Counted from the first letter of the stretch, positions 35,964-48,000 are shown. The stretch is DNA of 64,000 nucleotides from Cotesia glomerata (GCF_020080835.1 NC_058166.1:2356001-2420000); one strand, 5' to 3'. Made by a program: numbers and translations. The notes: generated from the sequence alone by a model not told the origin.

Positions 35964-37142
35964 GATATAACGCGGGGCTTGTCAGCATGATAACGTCTAC
36001 AATTCTCTATTGATCTCAATGAAACTCTACATACTTATTCTACAGACGATTATGAAGGTCGAGTTTAAATTTGAGCCAAATCGGTCAATAAGTTTAGAAA
36101 TTACAGCATTTTTAAATTTTGAAAAATACGAAAATTCCATATTTTTATCGCTTTTCTTCAAATAACTTTTAAACGCGTCGAGATATTTGAATTCTGTAAC
36201 TGTCAATTAAAAGTCAAGTATCATCATCAAAAATTATTTCTATTTACTAATACTATAATAATTTTTTAAAATTACTGTTACGTAAATAACTTGAGATAAA
36301 TATTTTGGTAAACAAAATGGTGAAAATTGGTTTTACAAAAGTGAACAATTTAGATTATTCGCTAATGGAGATCGCTCTACGTAAGTTGTACATAAGTTGT
36401 AGATTTTATAAAAATTTAAGTTGTATTTAGCTTCATATCACAGCTTTCAAAAAATTCTACTATATTTACCTCGATAAGCTAAATTTTTTTTTAGTACTTA
36501 ACTTATAAATAATTATATAACATCATCATTTCTCCCCAGTTTCATTGGTTTTGTGACAAGAATAATAGGAATTCAATGGGTAGAATATGAATATCGATTC
36601 ATTTTTTTAATATCAGAAGGAGTACAAATAAGATATGTAATGTGTTTGAGTACTTTCTATCAAGATATTATAAATAATATACATTTACATCAACTAATTA
36701 TAATCAAGAAATCAATTGCAAGAATTGGAGTATTCGATGAATTCACTAATAACCCTTTAATTTGTGAATTTCGTTTTGAAATTAATAGAAGATCATTTAT
36801 AAAATTGATTCCTGTTACTTTAAAAATAATGATTTTAGATTATTACCAAATTTAAAATTCGAGATAGATTCTGAAGATGATGAATGATCAAGATAATATT
36901 ATGACAAGCTATTATATATGTATCTGATTATTGAATTGATAAATATATATATATTTTTTTATTGCATAGATATTCATAAAACACAAATTTACACAAAAAT
37001 TAATAAATTTTTATTAATATAACTTAAAATCAATTATACTATTTATTTTTGCATAATTTTCAAATATTTTGGTTGTACTCATAATTTTTTCTTAAATTTA
37101 TTTTATGAAAAGAAATCTACTTCCATTTCGGCTGCCGAATGG
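35771..37142 (+). mobile_element. H1 Helentron-like element inserted between Ts
   Basis: Starts AGTAGATTTCATAG and ends at the GGCTGCCGAATGG hairpin. The host reads GCGCGATTTTT before and TTTTTACAGTG after, with no duplication beyond T. TA microsatellite at 35905-35961. Longer than the 18951 copy because it carries an extra segment with an ORF (36553-36855). Confidence 0.65.
36553..36855 (+). CDS. 100-codon ORF in H1, possible RPA-like OB-fold remnant
   Basis: The frame is open from about 36501 (no stop back to 36500) and reads 100 codons from GTG at 36553 to TAA. A possible upstream exon begins ATG at 36317 and reaches a GTAAGT donor at 36381, and CCCCAG acceptor-like sequence lies at 36534-36539, but the phases do not join cleanly. 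The peptide alternates short hydrophobic strands: FYQDIINN, LIIIKKSIARIGVF, LICEFRFEI, FIKLIPVTL. Order and spacing resemble the single-stranded DNA-binding OB fold of replication protein A. RPA-like ORFs are known passengers of Helitrons, which fits its place, but the similarity is by eye and weak. It could be a host exon captured by the element or chance. Confidence 0.3.
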   Translation: MTRIIGIQWVEYEYRFIFLISEGVQIRYVMCLSTFYQDIINNIHLHQLIIIKKSIARIGVFDEFTNNPLICEFRFEINRRSFIKLIPVTLKIMILDYYQI

Positions 37143-37798
37143 TTTTTTACAGTGAAACTGTTTTTGTTCGGATTTCAGTATTTTTTGTAATTATAATAAA
37201 AATTTGCAATTGGTACTAACTTAAATCTCAAGTTGGCTGCATTTTTTATAGCAAACTATCCCCTTGAAGCTACAGTTTATGTAAAAATAATTGCAGCGCA
37301 CCCTGGCGGGTGTAGATGCAAGCTGTGAAATTTATTTTTTTAACTGTAGTTTCCCATCTATTGGAGGATTACCATGCATTCTCGAATTACTTAGTCTGTG
37401 GCATGTCACTTTTTACATCGAAAAAAAGTCAGGATCAAAATTTTTGAGCTTGCTATAGTTTGTGCTGATAAAATTTAATAATTTCAAGTAAATCAATGGT
37501 TATAATTGAATATAATTAATTGATATCAGTAAAATAAAGTATGAATTACTGTTATAATATAAAATTTAGGAAGAAGAAGTACCGTCAAATTAAATAAAAT
37601 TTTGCAACCTCGAAATACCGTTCTGCTTACAGTAAACACACTCGGTAATCTAGCGCTCCGTTTACAACGGATTTAAACGGAAATTGGCGCCAGATTCTAC
37701 CGAATCTGTGGATTGAAACTGTAATTTTTCTAGTTTTCACTAAGGAGCGCCACGTTACATTATATATTGTAATTTTTCGAGTTTTCTTTTTTCCGTGT

Positions 37799-38016
37799 AA
37801 GGTAAAAGACCCAGTTATTGACACTGGCCTAGTTGATTGACACTTAGAATTTTTTTCTAATTAAAAAAATAAAATCTCAAAAAATCAACTGTCTTAAAAT
37901 TTATAATTCAAAAATTATATTTATTAATTTATTAGAATCGATTTGTTTTATTCAATTTAAATAAAATTGCAAGTGTCAATAACTAGGCCAGTGTCAATAA
38001 CCGGGTCTTTTAACTT
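37799..38016. mobile_element. Small TIR MITE, AAGGTAAAAGACCC ends
   Basis: About 218 bp. The ends contain two nested inverted GTGTCAATAAC / ACTAGGCCAGTGTC words. Related to 25599-26570. Confidence 0.7.
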
Positions 38017-39095
38017 ACTTGTAAATTATTACCCCAAAGATATATAAATCAAATTGAAACTAGAGCAATATAATTGTTTACTTCGATCTCGTGCAAGTTT
38101 ACTAAGCTCTTGGGAGATCTTAGCAGATCATGTACCAAAAACTAAAAGTATCTACATTCTCTCTAAAGAATATCTATAAGAAAACAATGCAAGGTATACT
38201 AATCTAAGCTAAGTCCAGGGAAGAACTTAGTAAACTTAAACAAGCCCATTAAAATATTAAATAATTTTTAGGCTCTGTGGAAAATAATTAACCTTACATT
38301 TATCCTAATACTCTTGATACTCTATATATCTACCTCAATCTCTCGAAGCCTACTCCTGATTGAAAATACTCATTAAAAAATATCGAAAATGATGAGATTT
38401 GAATTGTTTTCAATAATCCTAATTCTTTTTTTATGTATTTATAAATATACAGTTTACATGAAGCAACTGTTCATTTTTTCAATACTTTTCAATAAGTATT
38501 TTTATTCAGGGACTTTTCAGAAGTTTCACTTCTACCGTGTGTGACTTGCACACACACACATTTTTTTACTTAAAAAATAATGCTAGTAGATTACATTAAT
38601 AGATAAATTTTTTAACATTCAATCGTTAATGTTCTTATCATGAAAAAATGTATTATTAGTTCGATATGACTCATAAGTGATTATTTACTCTATAGACAGC
38701 TTGGTTTTTTACTATACAAAAAAATTGGATAGTTTTTTTTCAGATTTATTTGAAAAATTCTTTTATTTTTTTATACTATTTTTTTTATATCATAAATTGT
38801 ATTAAATTTTATAATTGTTCTAGTTTGAAAATAAAAACTTAGTTAAAAAAAGACGAGAATTAAAATTAAAAATAGACTAGAAATTACCACGCTTAATTAT
38901 TTAATTGAATGCGTCAGTCATTAATGTAGTTAATTACTTTGTTTTTAATGTTAAAGGTGTTGTTATTAATTGACTAAAATTTTCTGTGGAATTTTATTAA
39001 TTTTTAATTTTTTTATTTGACACAATTAAGATTTATTTTGATCTTTAATTTTTGTCGTTTCATAGAAAATTGATAGCTTATTTATAATATTTTTA
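38017..39095. other. No gene seen
   Basis: AT-rich unique DNA. A short CA run is at about 38550-38560. Confidence 0.4.
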
Positions 39096-39099
39096 ATTA

Positions 39100-40225
39100 T
39101 CACTGATCAGTAGGTACTGAATTTATTTAGTATTCATTTATGATAATTACTTAATTAATAATCAGATACTGATTAATTTTCACGGTTACTGATACTGATC
39201 AGTGATCAGTGATACTGATTACCTGATCATTAATCACTGATACTGATCTCCTGAACAATAATCACCGATAATGATAAATTCATCAAAAATCACTAATAAT
39301 ATCATAACCAATCAGTATCAGTGTCAGTGATAATGATAACTAATCAATATTTGTGATGACTGATCAAGTAATTATGATCAGTCATGATAATGGTTTTTAC
39401 TGATACTTATTCTGATCAGTAATCAATACTTTTAATACTGATACTGATAGTACTGACTGATATTATTACTAATCAGTGATTTGCGATGCTAATACTAATC
39501 ACTGATCAGTATTGATTGATACTGATTACCTGATCGTAAGTCACTTATCAGTGAGTTTTGGTAGTAAAATTGTTCAATATTGACTGATACTGATCATTTG
39601 GGACAGTGACTGTAACCGATACTTATTCTGATCACGTGATCAGTAATCACTAATCAAGCAATCACTGATGCTGATTATCTGATCATCAATCACTGATACC
39701 GATTACCCGATCATTAATCACTGATGCTAATTACCTGATCATCAATCACTGATCCTGATGACCAGTTCATTAATCACTGATTCTGATTACCTTTACATCA
39801 GTGATAGTAATTACGAGATCATTATTCACTGATACTAATCAGTGAATTTTGGTACTAAAATTGTTCAATACTGATTGATACTGATCAGTCGGGATATTTA
39901 ATTTCACTCATACTTATTCTAATAAATCATGATCAATATCAGTACTAATACAGATCAATAATGACTAATACTGATACTAGTCAGTGATTTTTGATGGATA
40001 AATCATTTATTATTAACTAATATTGATCAATTAATCACTGATGCTGATCATCTGATCAATAATCACTGATCTGATTACCTGATTAGTAATCACTGATAAT
40101 AATTACCTGATCATTAGTCACTGATGCTGATTACCTGATCATTAATCACCGATAATGATTACTTGTTTATTACTTGTTCATTTAGTGATAGTAATTACCA
40201 GATTATTAATCACTGATACCAACTT
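39100..40225. repeat. Degenerate satellite, TGATCA/ATCACTGATACTGATTACC
   Basis: About 1.1 kb of imperfect tandem copies of a roughly 28-bp unit with consensus around ATCACTGATACTGATTACC followed by TGATCATTA. It is packed with the palindrome TGATCA and its variants, and no long frame crosses it. It ends about 170 bp from the 3' end of the 40.4 kb gene. Confidence 0.85.
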
Positions 40226-40391
40226 TAATTACTGATTACAAAGAAAAATGCTAGTTACAAACAAATCAGATAAATGTTTCAGTTTATTACAAATCAAATT
40301 ACAAATTATATCAAGTAAAAACAACAAATCAACACTGAATATCATTAAACTTCCCTTCAGTAACTATTCAGTCCTTATTTCTAAATCTATA

Positions 40392-40883
40392 CTAATTATC
40401 CCCATACGAATAAGTTTTTTCGTTCTTAAAATGAGAGACTGTAACACTCGCCTGATACGATTTGAACGGTTTCTTGATCAGACTCGGGTCATCATTGGAG
40501 TTCACATGGTAGTTAGCTTCCATGTTGTAATTCTTGTATGTTTTCTTTTCAGGAACTGACGGATCTTTTTGGAAATTCGGATTGTAGAAAGGATCTCTTG
40601 AGAAACCAGGGTACTGGTTCCCGGGGTTTCCTGGGTTGTTGTTGTAGTTTTCGTAAGTTTGTTGAATGTTTAACTGCCCGGGTGGTCCTACTGGAGGTCC
40701 TACTGGAGGGGCTTGCATACCTAAAGCAGGGTATTGATACCAAGAGAACTGGCAATTCGAAGATGTTGCGAACAAAGCAACAAACTTCAGGAAAAAACAA
40801 ACTTATTATACTCGTACAAACAAATTTCAATAATTTTAAAGAGGTTAAAAAAATCTTACCAAGAACAAGAGGTAGATCTTCAT
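40392..40883 (-). CDS. Secreted Pro/Asn/Gly-rich class 2 protein, 138 aa, two exons
   Basis: Exon 1 is 40883-40860 (8 codons), a 75-nt GTAAGA...AG phase-0 intron is 40859-40785, and exon 2 is 40784-40392. The signal peptide MKIYLLFLFVALFATSSNC is probably followed by mature QFSWYQ. The mature chain is low-complexity: PPVGPPVGPPG near residue 40, then NNNPGNPGNQYPG, then a Lys/Tyr/Asn-rich half ending YQASVTVSHFKNEKTYSYG. There is one cysteine, at the signal end. TATAAAAA lies 46 nt upstream of the ATG, and AATAAA about 103 nt after the stop (40289-40284). The tail motif Y-x-A-x-V-x-V resembles the ends of the 49.9 and 53.4 kb proteins. Probably an extracellular structural or gland protein; no known family recognised. 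Confidence 0.8.
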
Positions 40884-40928
40884 CTTGATGCGTTAGTACG
40901 ACTACTGCTGCAATTAATCCACCAGCAC

Positions 40929-41024
40929 TTTTTATACCAGTCACCTCAACAACTAAAATACGAGCTTTGATTTTAAACCATCTTGGAATGACACGCTATC
41001 AATTTCCGTTAAGTAATGACGTAG
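40929..41024 (-). promoter_or_regulatory. Promoter of the 40.9 kb gene
   Basis: TATAAAAA at 40936-40929 (minus). CTACGTCA, a one-base variant of TTACGTCA, at 41024-41017. Confidence 0.55.
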
Positions 41025-41407
41025 GTTGGACTGAATCATCATTAATTACCAAATTCAGAGATTAATTACTAATTACTGGGTTTTTCATTCTTTGTTAAAG
41101 GTATTGACAATAATAATGAACATCAGCGATAAAATGAAGATCAGAAAATCTAATTTGTTTTTTTTTAATTAAATTAATTCATGACCCAAGAAATTAATTC
41201 ATTTCTAAATGTGATATTAAATTAATGGCCGAATTCTAGAACTTTCTTGTTATAAACACACTACCAATGGATGATTCATTGAAAATAATTGTTATAAAGT
41301 GACTTCATCATGAACATTAATGACAATGAAAAATTAACTATTTCTTGAAAAAGACTAAGTTTTTTAACAATTCCATTAAATACTATCAAATAACAAAAAA
41401 TTTTATA

Positions 41408-42180
41408 GAAATTATGAAATTTGACTTTGATTTTTAAAATTGGGAAAATTTTTTTATTATTAAAATTAATCTCCGATTTTTCGGTAACTATTTTTATTAT
41501 TATTCATTCTTGGCTCAAGAATAATTTATTTGCTTAAGAATCAATTTTCTGAACTCAAGAAAATCATTTTCTTCCAAATTTTTAGTTCAAAAATATTTTT
41601 CTGAATCAAGTTTTTCATTACATGGTAAGAAAATTAAAAGAATTTTTACCATTTTACTATCGTAATTTTTATTAAATAGAATAGTAACGGTAGACTATAC
41701 TTGTCATTTAAAAATTTTTACGATCTACTACCGTAAATTCTATTCAACAAATAATACTCGCAAGAGCTTTAAAAATACCAATACTGTAGAGCTAGTTATG
41801 CAAAACATATTAGTGAACTTTACAATTCAACTATCATAAAAATGGACAGTCGGTTTTTTTAAAAGAAACTTTAGGGAGGGAGAAGGATAGGAAGTTGGAT
41901 TCGTTGGTAACTTTGCAGTAACCTAAAAAGCAAATCGGAATTTTCGACCGGGAATCGAACCCAGAACTCTTAGTTGGTAGCCAGAGACTCTCTCGCTACG
42001 CTATCCGAGGTAAACTAGTACGAATGTCCTTCAGCACTTACATAAACTCTGTCTAGCGCTGTGCACGGCCAACACTCACACTAATTGAGAAATATTCCAA
42101 TTCAATTATCGTTAAGTTTGTTACTTCTATTGGAAAGATACAGAGCACTGGAAATTTTAAAAATGAATACAAAAATAATG
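41408..42180 (-). mobile_element. TIR element with tRNA-like module, copy 3
   Basis: Same structure as 24029-24788. B-box complement GGAATCGAACC at 41951-41961, and CAAGAAAATCATTTTCTTCC inside. Confidence 0.6.
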
Positions 42181-42752
42181 ATATTTTGACATCTTATTTT
42201 TTATTCTTACTATTTACGATAGTAATATCGTATTTTTTCTTCGAATTTAATACAATAATCTTTTGATAAAATTACGATAGTAAATTGTAAAGAATTTTTT
42301 CTAAACAAGAAATATCCACGTTTTTAATAGACAATCTAATAAACGATCGCTTCAGGCTTAAACATTAAAATTATTAATGATAACATTCGTAAGATTAATT
42401 GAAAGTATCTTTATATTACGAAAGTTGATAGAAAATTATGACAAGACATAGATAAGACCATTAATTTTTTACTCTTGAATTAACAATCTCTAAATGATAA
42501 TAAATTTATAATCAATACCAGAGCTCATTAAGCTATCAAATCTCCTTCAACGCTGGACTGACTCAATGCTTACTTGAACGCGGTGATATGAAGTCAACAG
42601 TGTATTTATTTATAAGTAACTTTTAGTTTTTTTATTGTTTGAATAATTGCGATGATAACCGATCATTTTTTCAGTTGGTGGTTATATTAGTGACTGTAAG
42701 CTATGCGTGGATAGTTAAAAATAAATATGGCACAGTTGTCTATAACTCAGAA
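42181..42752. other. No gene seen
   Basis: AT-rich spacer; nothing supported. Confidence 0.4.
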
Positions 42753-43776
42753 TCCGAACAAAAACAGTTTCACTGTAAAAAAATCGCGCCAAGTCCACGT
42801 TCATAAGACTATAAAGAAAAAAAAAATTTGTTTTTTTCTTTACAATAATATATAAAATAAAAAAATTAAAAAATCCAAGCAACCGATTTGATTGTTTATG
42901 ATTTTCGGAAATTAAAAAAAATTTTGTTATAAATTTAAAAATTAAGAAAAAAAGTTTGGAACGTATTTAGTGTGCGCGGTTGCAAAATTTAAAAAAATTG
43001 AAATACACAATGACGCACACCAAGTACGTTCCAAAATTTTTTTCTTAATTTTTAAATTTATAACAAAATTTTTTTTAATTTCCGAAAATCATAAACAATC
43101 ATATCGGTTACTTGGATTTTTTAATTTTTCTATTTTATATCATTTTGTAAAGAAAAAAAAAAATTTTTTTTTCTTAATAGTCTTATGAACGTGGACTTGG
43201 CGCGATTTTTTTACAATGAAACTGTTTTTGTTCGGATTTCAGTATTTTTTGTAATTATAATAAAAATTTACAATTGGTACCAACTTAATTAAATTTCGCG
43301 TTGGTTGCATTTTTTATAGCAAACTATCCCCTTGAAACTACAGTTTATGTAAAAATAATTCCAGCGCACCCTGGCGGGCGTAGATGCAAGCTGTGAAATA
43401 TCTATTTTTAACTGTAGTTTCCCATCTAATGAAGGATTACTATGCATTCTCGAATTATTTAGTCTGTGGCAGATCACTTTGCCCATCGAAAAAAAGTCAG
43501 GATCGAAATTTTTGCGTTGCTATAGTTTGTGCTGATTAAATTTAATAATTTCAAGTAGATTAATTGTTATAAGTGAATATAATTAATTAATAACAGTCAA
43601 ATAAAGTATGAATTACTGTTATAATATACAATTTAGGAAAAAAAAGTACCGCAGAATTAAATAAAATTTTGCAACCTCAAATACCGTTCTGCTTACAGTA
43701 AACACAGTCGGTAGTCTGGCGCTCCGTTTACAGCAGATTTGAACGGAACTTAGCGCCTGATTCTACCGAATCTGTG
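42753..43776 (-). mobile_element. Two-hairpin composite element, copy D
   Basis: Foldback 42753-43236, unique part to 43776. The least interrupted copy in this orientation. Confidence 0.7.
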
Positions 43777-44572
43777 GATCACTGATATCCACGTTTCGCA
43801 GCACAATTTTTAATCTACGAGATCAAGTTTTCGAAATCCGCAATTCCTTAAGCGCTGTTGATTCAAGTGTCAACCAATCTTAACTTTGTTAAAGATTTTG
43901 TGATGCAATATATATCGAGTTATGTTATCAAATTGTATAAAATAAATTTTTAGTTTTTTAGGCTGTATATCAATATATACGGATGGATTTTTTCTTATAA
44001 TCTTTCTAGTTTTTAGATTTGACAAGAAATTTCAAAGATATAAAGAAAAAGTTAGGAAAATCCAAAATTGCACGCCTCATAATCTCATTTTTCAGAATAA
44101 AATTGATTAAAATAAAATACAAATACTTTTAAATCTTTCACGCCATTTTCCACCCAGATAAGAAAGGTACTGCGCATGTGTTGTAAACGAACTTTAGTTA
44201 CATAGATATAGATGTACAAACGATAAGTAGATTTTTAGTTTATTGCTAATTATAATTAAACTACATTAAATTAGACTGTGATCTTCGAAAGGACAGTTTT
44301 GGATAATATTGAAGCGTATAAAAAAATATGGACTTGATCAGTTAAGTTTTTCGGCAGTTATCGTGACCACGCCAGGTTTCATACATACATCAGACACACG
44401 GACTTTCACGGAATAATTTTTTTAAACATTTTTTTTATTTATTTAAAAAGCAAATGTCTTTTAAAAATGTTATGACCAAGATTTTACTTTTTGTATTTGA
44501 GTATTTTGGTTTATTTTTATTAATTACCTAAAAAATTAATAGAAACAGTTATTATGATTATTGCGGTGATTA
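43777..44572. other. No gene seen
   Basis: Unique DNA. 44460-44572 matches 50866-50975 downstream of the 49.9 kb gene, so an intergenic block has been duplicated. Confidence 0.4.
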
Positions 44573-44685
44573 TTAACTTCCCGCTAAGAAAATCGAAGAT
44601 TTTCAAAAATCGGGAAGTTATTGTTTTCACCCCGTTTTGCAAAAATCGAGTTTTCATCAGATCTCGACGTTTGAAATTATCTATT
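44573..44685 (+). mobile_element. Fragment of the TTAACTTCCCGC TIR element
   Basis: Matches the terminal 100 bp of 27206-28065 in inverse orientation; begins at TTAA. Confidence 0.6.
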
Positions 44686-45119
44686 AAATTATCTTAAATT
44701 ATCTCAATTATAAAGTACAAATAAATTCTCAGAAATTTTGTTTACAATTTAATGCGCTTTCCATTCCGAAATTTGAACTATAAAAAACCCAAATATAACA
44801 ACATAAAATGAAAAAAAAAACTAATTTTAATATGTGGCTACATTTACAATAGTAAATTTTTTTTCCAGGTATAACTATATACAATAAATTGTTGCAATCA
44901 TAAGTTTAGAAAAAACTCAAAGGCGATAACAAATAATGACACAAGTGTTTCAACATCTTCTATCTAGATCAAAGAACTGTAATTGGGAATTCTGGTAATT
45001 AAAACACAATCTATCACAGTTTTTTCCCAATAAGCCTAATAGCTTACGACGCACTAAATAATTTATAGTCAACACGTCACAAAGACGATTAATAGCTTTG
45101 TTTTTGTCGATTATTCTCT

Positions 45120-45153
45120 TATAAGACCAAGCATTATTTTATTTTTATCAGTT
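45120..45153 (+). promoter_or_regulatory. Core promoter of the 45.2 kb gene
   Basis: TATAAG at 45120-45125 and TCAGTT initiator at 45148-45153, 28 bp apart. ATG follows at 45168. CACGTCAC lies nearby at about 45073-45080. Confidence 0.65.
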
Positions 45154-45167
45154 TCACGTTCACAAAT

Positions 45168-47647
45168 ATGAAGTTTAAATCAATTATATCGGTAAGTGTT
45201 AACATATTTCATTCTGATATTATTTCTTCTGAAATTTTTAGTCATAATTAAGCCCTTATACTAGGGAAAAAAACTCTTAATCTATCAAATATTCTATTTA
45301 TTCAAATAATAACCAAAGCTATATAAATATAAATAAAATGTGACTAATATTCTCTTATCATTGTTAATTATTTCCGTAGCTGCTAGCAATCTTGCTGATT
45401 TCACAATGCAAGTCGTCAATAATCAAGCCTCTGGATTATTCTAAACTTGACCTTGAATTATTCGACGCTCTAAAGGAACCTGTAACCCACCGACCTTTGG
45501 TACTAGAAGACGATGAAGATGATAAAAAAGAGTCTGAATATAAAACCAACACTCTCCGACCGACTTTTGACATCGACGACGAATTTGGAGGTCAACCTAC
45601 TACTAAAGATGTTCAAGAAGATGTTGATAAAGCTACTGAATCATCTACCATGCTGAAGTCTGATAATATTTCCAAGGATCTCAACAACTTAGTTGATGAA
45701 AACAAGCTCAATTCTTCAGTTGTTCTAGTTGATAATGTAAATCAACCTGCATCTACATTTACGCATCTTCCTGTTCCCCTTCCCCTTTCCTCTCCAACGC
45801 CTTTTGTTGCTCCGGTGGATGACGAAATTGAAACGTCACCTAAAGTTACTACAGTTGATGATAAAAGTGAACCTAAGCTTCTAGTTACTTCTGTTGATGA
45901 TAAAAAGAGACAAGACTCTTCAATTGTTCCAGTTGATGATGAAAAATCTACATCAATTAAAGTTTCTCCAGTTGATGATCGAAAAGAACCTCAACCTTCA
46001 GTTACTTCAACTGATGATGCAAGCAAATCCAAATCTTCAGTTACTTCTGTTGATGATAAGAAGAAACCAACCCCTTCAATTGTTCTGGTAGATGATGATG
46101 GAGAAATGTCATCTAAAGTTACTCCAGATGATAGAAGTGAACCTAGGCTTCCAGTAACTTCTGTTGATGATAAAAAGACATCAACTCCTTTAATTGTTCC
46201 AGTTGATGATGAAAAATCTACATCAATTAAAGTTTCTCCAGTTGATGATCAAAAAGAACCTCAACCTTTAGTTACTTCAACTGATGATGCAAGCAAATCC
46301 AAATCTTCAGTTACTTCTGTTGATGATAAGAAGAAACCAACCCCTTCAATTGTTCTGGTAGATGATGATGGAGAAATGTCATCTAAAGTTACTCCAGATG
46401 ATAAAAGTGAACCTAGGCTTCCAGTAACTTCTGTTGATGATAAAAAGACATCAACTCCTTCAATTGTTCCAGTTGATGATGAAAAATCTACATCAATTAA
46501 AGTTTCTCCAGTTGATAATCGAAAAGAACCTCAACCTTCAGTTACTTCAACTGATGATGCAAGCAAATCCAAATCTTCAGTTATTTCTGTTGATGATAAA
46601 AAGAAATCAAACCCTTCAATTGTTTCAGTTGATGATGATAAAGAAGTGTCATCCAATTTCACTCCAGTTGATGTTCTAACAAAATTTCAACCTTCGGTTA
46701 TTTCAACTGATAATGAAAACAAAACAATTCCTTCAACTACTCCAGTTGATGACAAAAACAAATCTAAAACTCCAGTACTTTTAAAAAATAACGTAAGTGA
46801 ATCCGAATCTCCAACAATTCCGAAAAATGATATGACAGCTCAATCTTCAGATGCTCCTATTGATAACAAAAAGTCTCGAATTCATCGAGTAGCTGTATTC
46901 ACCAACGAAGATGAAATGAAATATATCAATCCCTTTTCCGACAAGTTCAACATAGATCTTGTTGATATTCTTAAGTCTGACTCTGCAAAACCAAAGAACA
47001 ATGATGACAACGAACTTAAACCCATAAGCTTAGACAATCCGGATACTAAACCACCACCTATCACATCAGATAACAAAGACCGCAAGTCTGGCTCAGAGAT
47101 TCCTCCTTATGCTAAGTACAACGTGGATCTGCTTGATCACAATAAACATGGTCCGTTTCAACCAATACCACCAGCCATTAGCGCATTACCACTGATTCCA
47201 CCAGCATTTTCTCGTATTCCTGCAATCCCGCAAATTCCAGACATGTTCATCCCCCAAATTCCTTCTTTATACATTCCAAGACCTTCAGCCTTTCAATTTC
47301 CACAATTTCCACCACATTTTCCGTTTGTTAGAAATTCTCCAGCTTTAAACCACAGAACTGGACCTTTTAATAATCACTTTTACTACCGTCACCCAACCCA
47401 GCAAGTTCCAATTTTCAACCATCATCCCTACCACCATTATCCAACCCAACAAGTTAAAAATTCCAACAATCATCCATACAACAGTTATCGAAACCAGGGA
47501 ATCAAAAATTCCAACAATCACCTCTATCGTCATTATCTGACCCAAGAAACCAGAAATTTCCACAATCATCTCTCCCACAGTTATCGAAACAACAAAATGC
47601 AAAATTCCAACTATAACCTTAACCACCTTCACCTACAATACAAATGA
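45168..47647 (+). CDS. Large secreted acidic repeat protein, 763 aa, two exons
   Basis: Exon 1 is 45168-45191 (8 codons), a 188-nt phase-0 intron is 45192-45379, and exon 2 is 45380-47647. The signal peptide MKFKSIISLLAILLISQC is followed by an Asp/Glu-rich mature protein. Layout: an N-terminal segment with DYSKLDLELFD; a Val-Asp-Asp repeat region in which a 90-residue (270-nt) unit, made of five approximately 18-residue VDD/TDD sub-units, occurs three times (unit starts near 45922, 46192 and 46462; the third decays). A segment with DKFNIDLVDIL and AKYNVDLLD follows, then a Pro/Phe/Ile-rich stretch, and a His/Asn/Tyr/Gln-rich C-terminus with PTQQV and NSNNH repeats. Apart from the signal region it is nearly free of cysteine. 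Possible roles are a structural matrix, silk-like or gland protein; no family recognised. Frames on the opposite strand are shadows. Confidence 0.9.
45922..46731 (+). repeat. 270-nt coding tandem repeat, three units
   Basis: Starts near 45922, 46192 and 46462, with exactly 270-nt spacing. The first two units are almost identical; the third diverges after about 180 nt. Confidence 0.9.
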
Positions 47648-47748
47648 TGATTTTTGTGAATTTTCTTAACCTTTGGAACAGAATCAAATTATCATCTACT
47701 TGATATTCTTAACTTCCGAATTCATCCAGGTAATTTTGCAAGTAGCTA

Positions 47749-48000
47749 CAGTAGCGCTCAAAAGTATTTTGACGATATTATGCATTAGTTTTTTTTCAAA
47801 AATGTCAAAATACTTTGGTGCCACCATTTTCCTAACATTTTAAAAATTAAACTTTTTTTGGTTACAAATAAGGACCACTTTGACACTATTCTGTAGATTA
47901 TTCAAAAGCAGTTAAAAAACAATAATTGATTATTGTGTTTCATATTTATTTTTAATTAAACCATTAAATATATTTGTCAGAATACTTTTGAGCGCTACTG
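47749..48000. mobile_element. Tc1/mariner-type MITE, 252 bp
   Basis: Ends CAGTAGCGCTCAAAAGTAT and its complement, with TA at 47747-47748 and 48001-48002. Inserted about 100 bp after the stop of the 45.2 kb gene. Confidence 0.85.

Larger units (their letters stand above)
35276..37710 (-). mobile_element. Two-hairpin composite element, copy C, split by H1
   Basis: The foldback occupies 35276-35770. The element resumes at 37143 (TACAGTGAAACTG...) and ends with the CACAGATTCGG hairpin near 37710. H1 sits inside the T-run of the right foldback arm, so without H1 this copy would match the others in length. Confidence 0.7.

Noticed and set aside
39100..40225. CRISPR-like array
   Set aside because: Units are degenerate, contiguous and without spacers; eukaryotic satellite.
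45894..46679. Met/Leu/Gln-rich frames within the 45.2 kb gene
   Set aside because: Out-of-frame readings of the 270-nt coding repeat.
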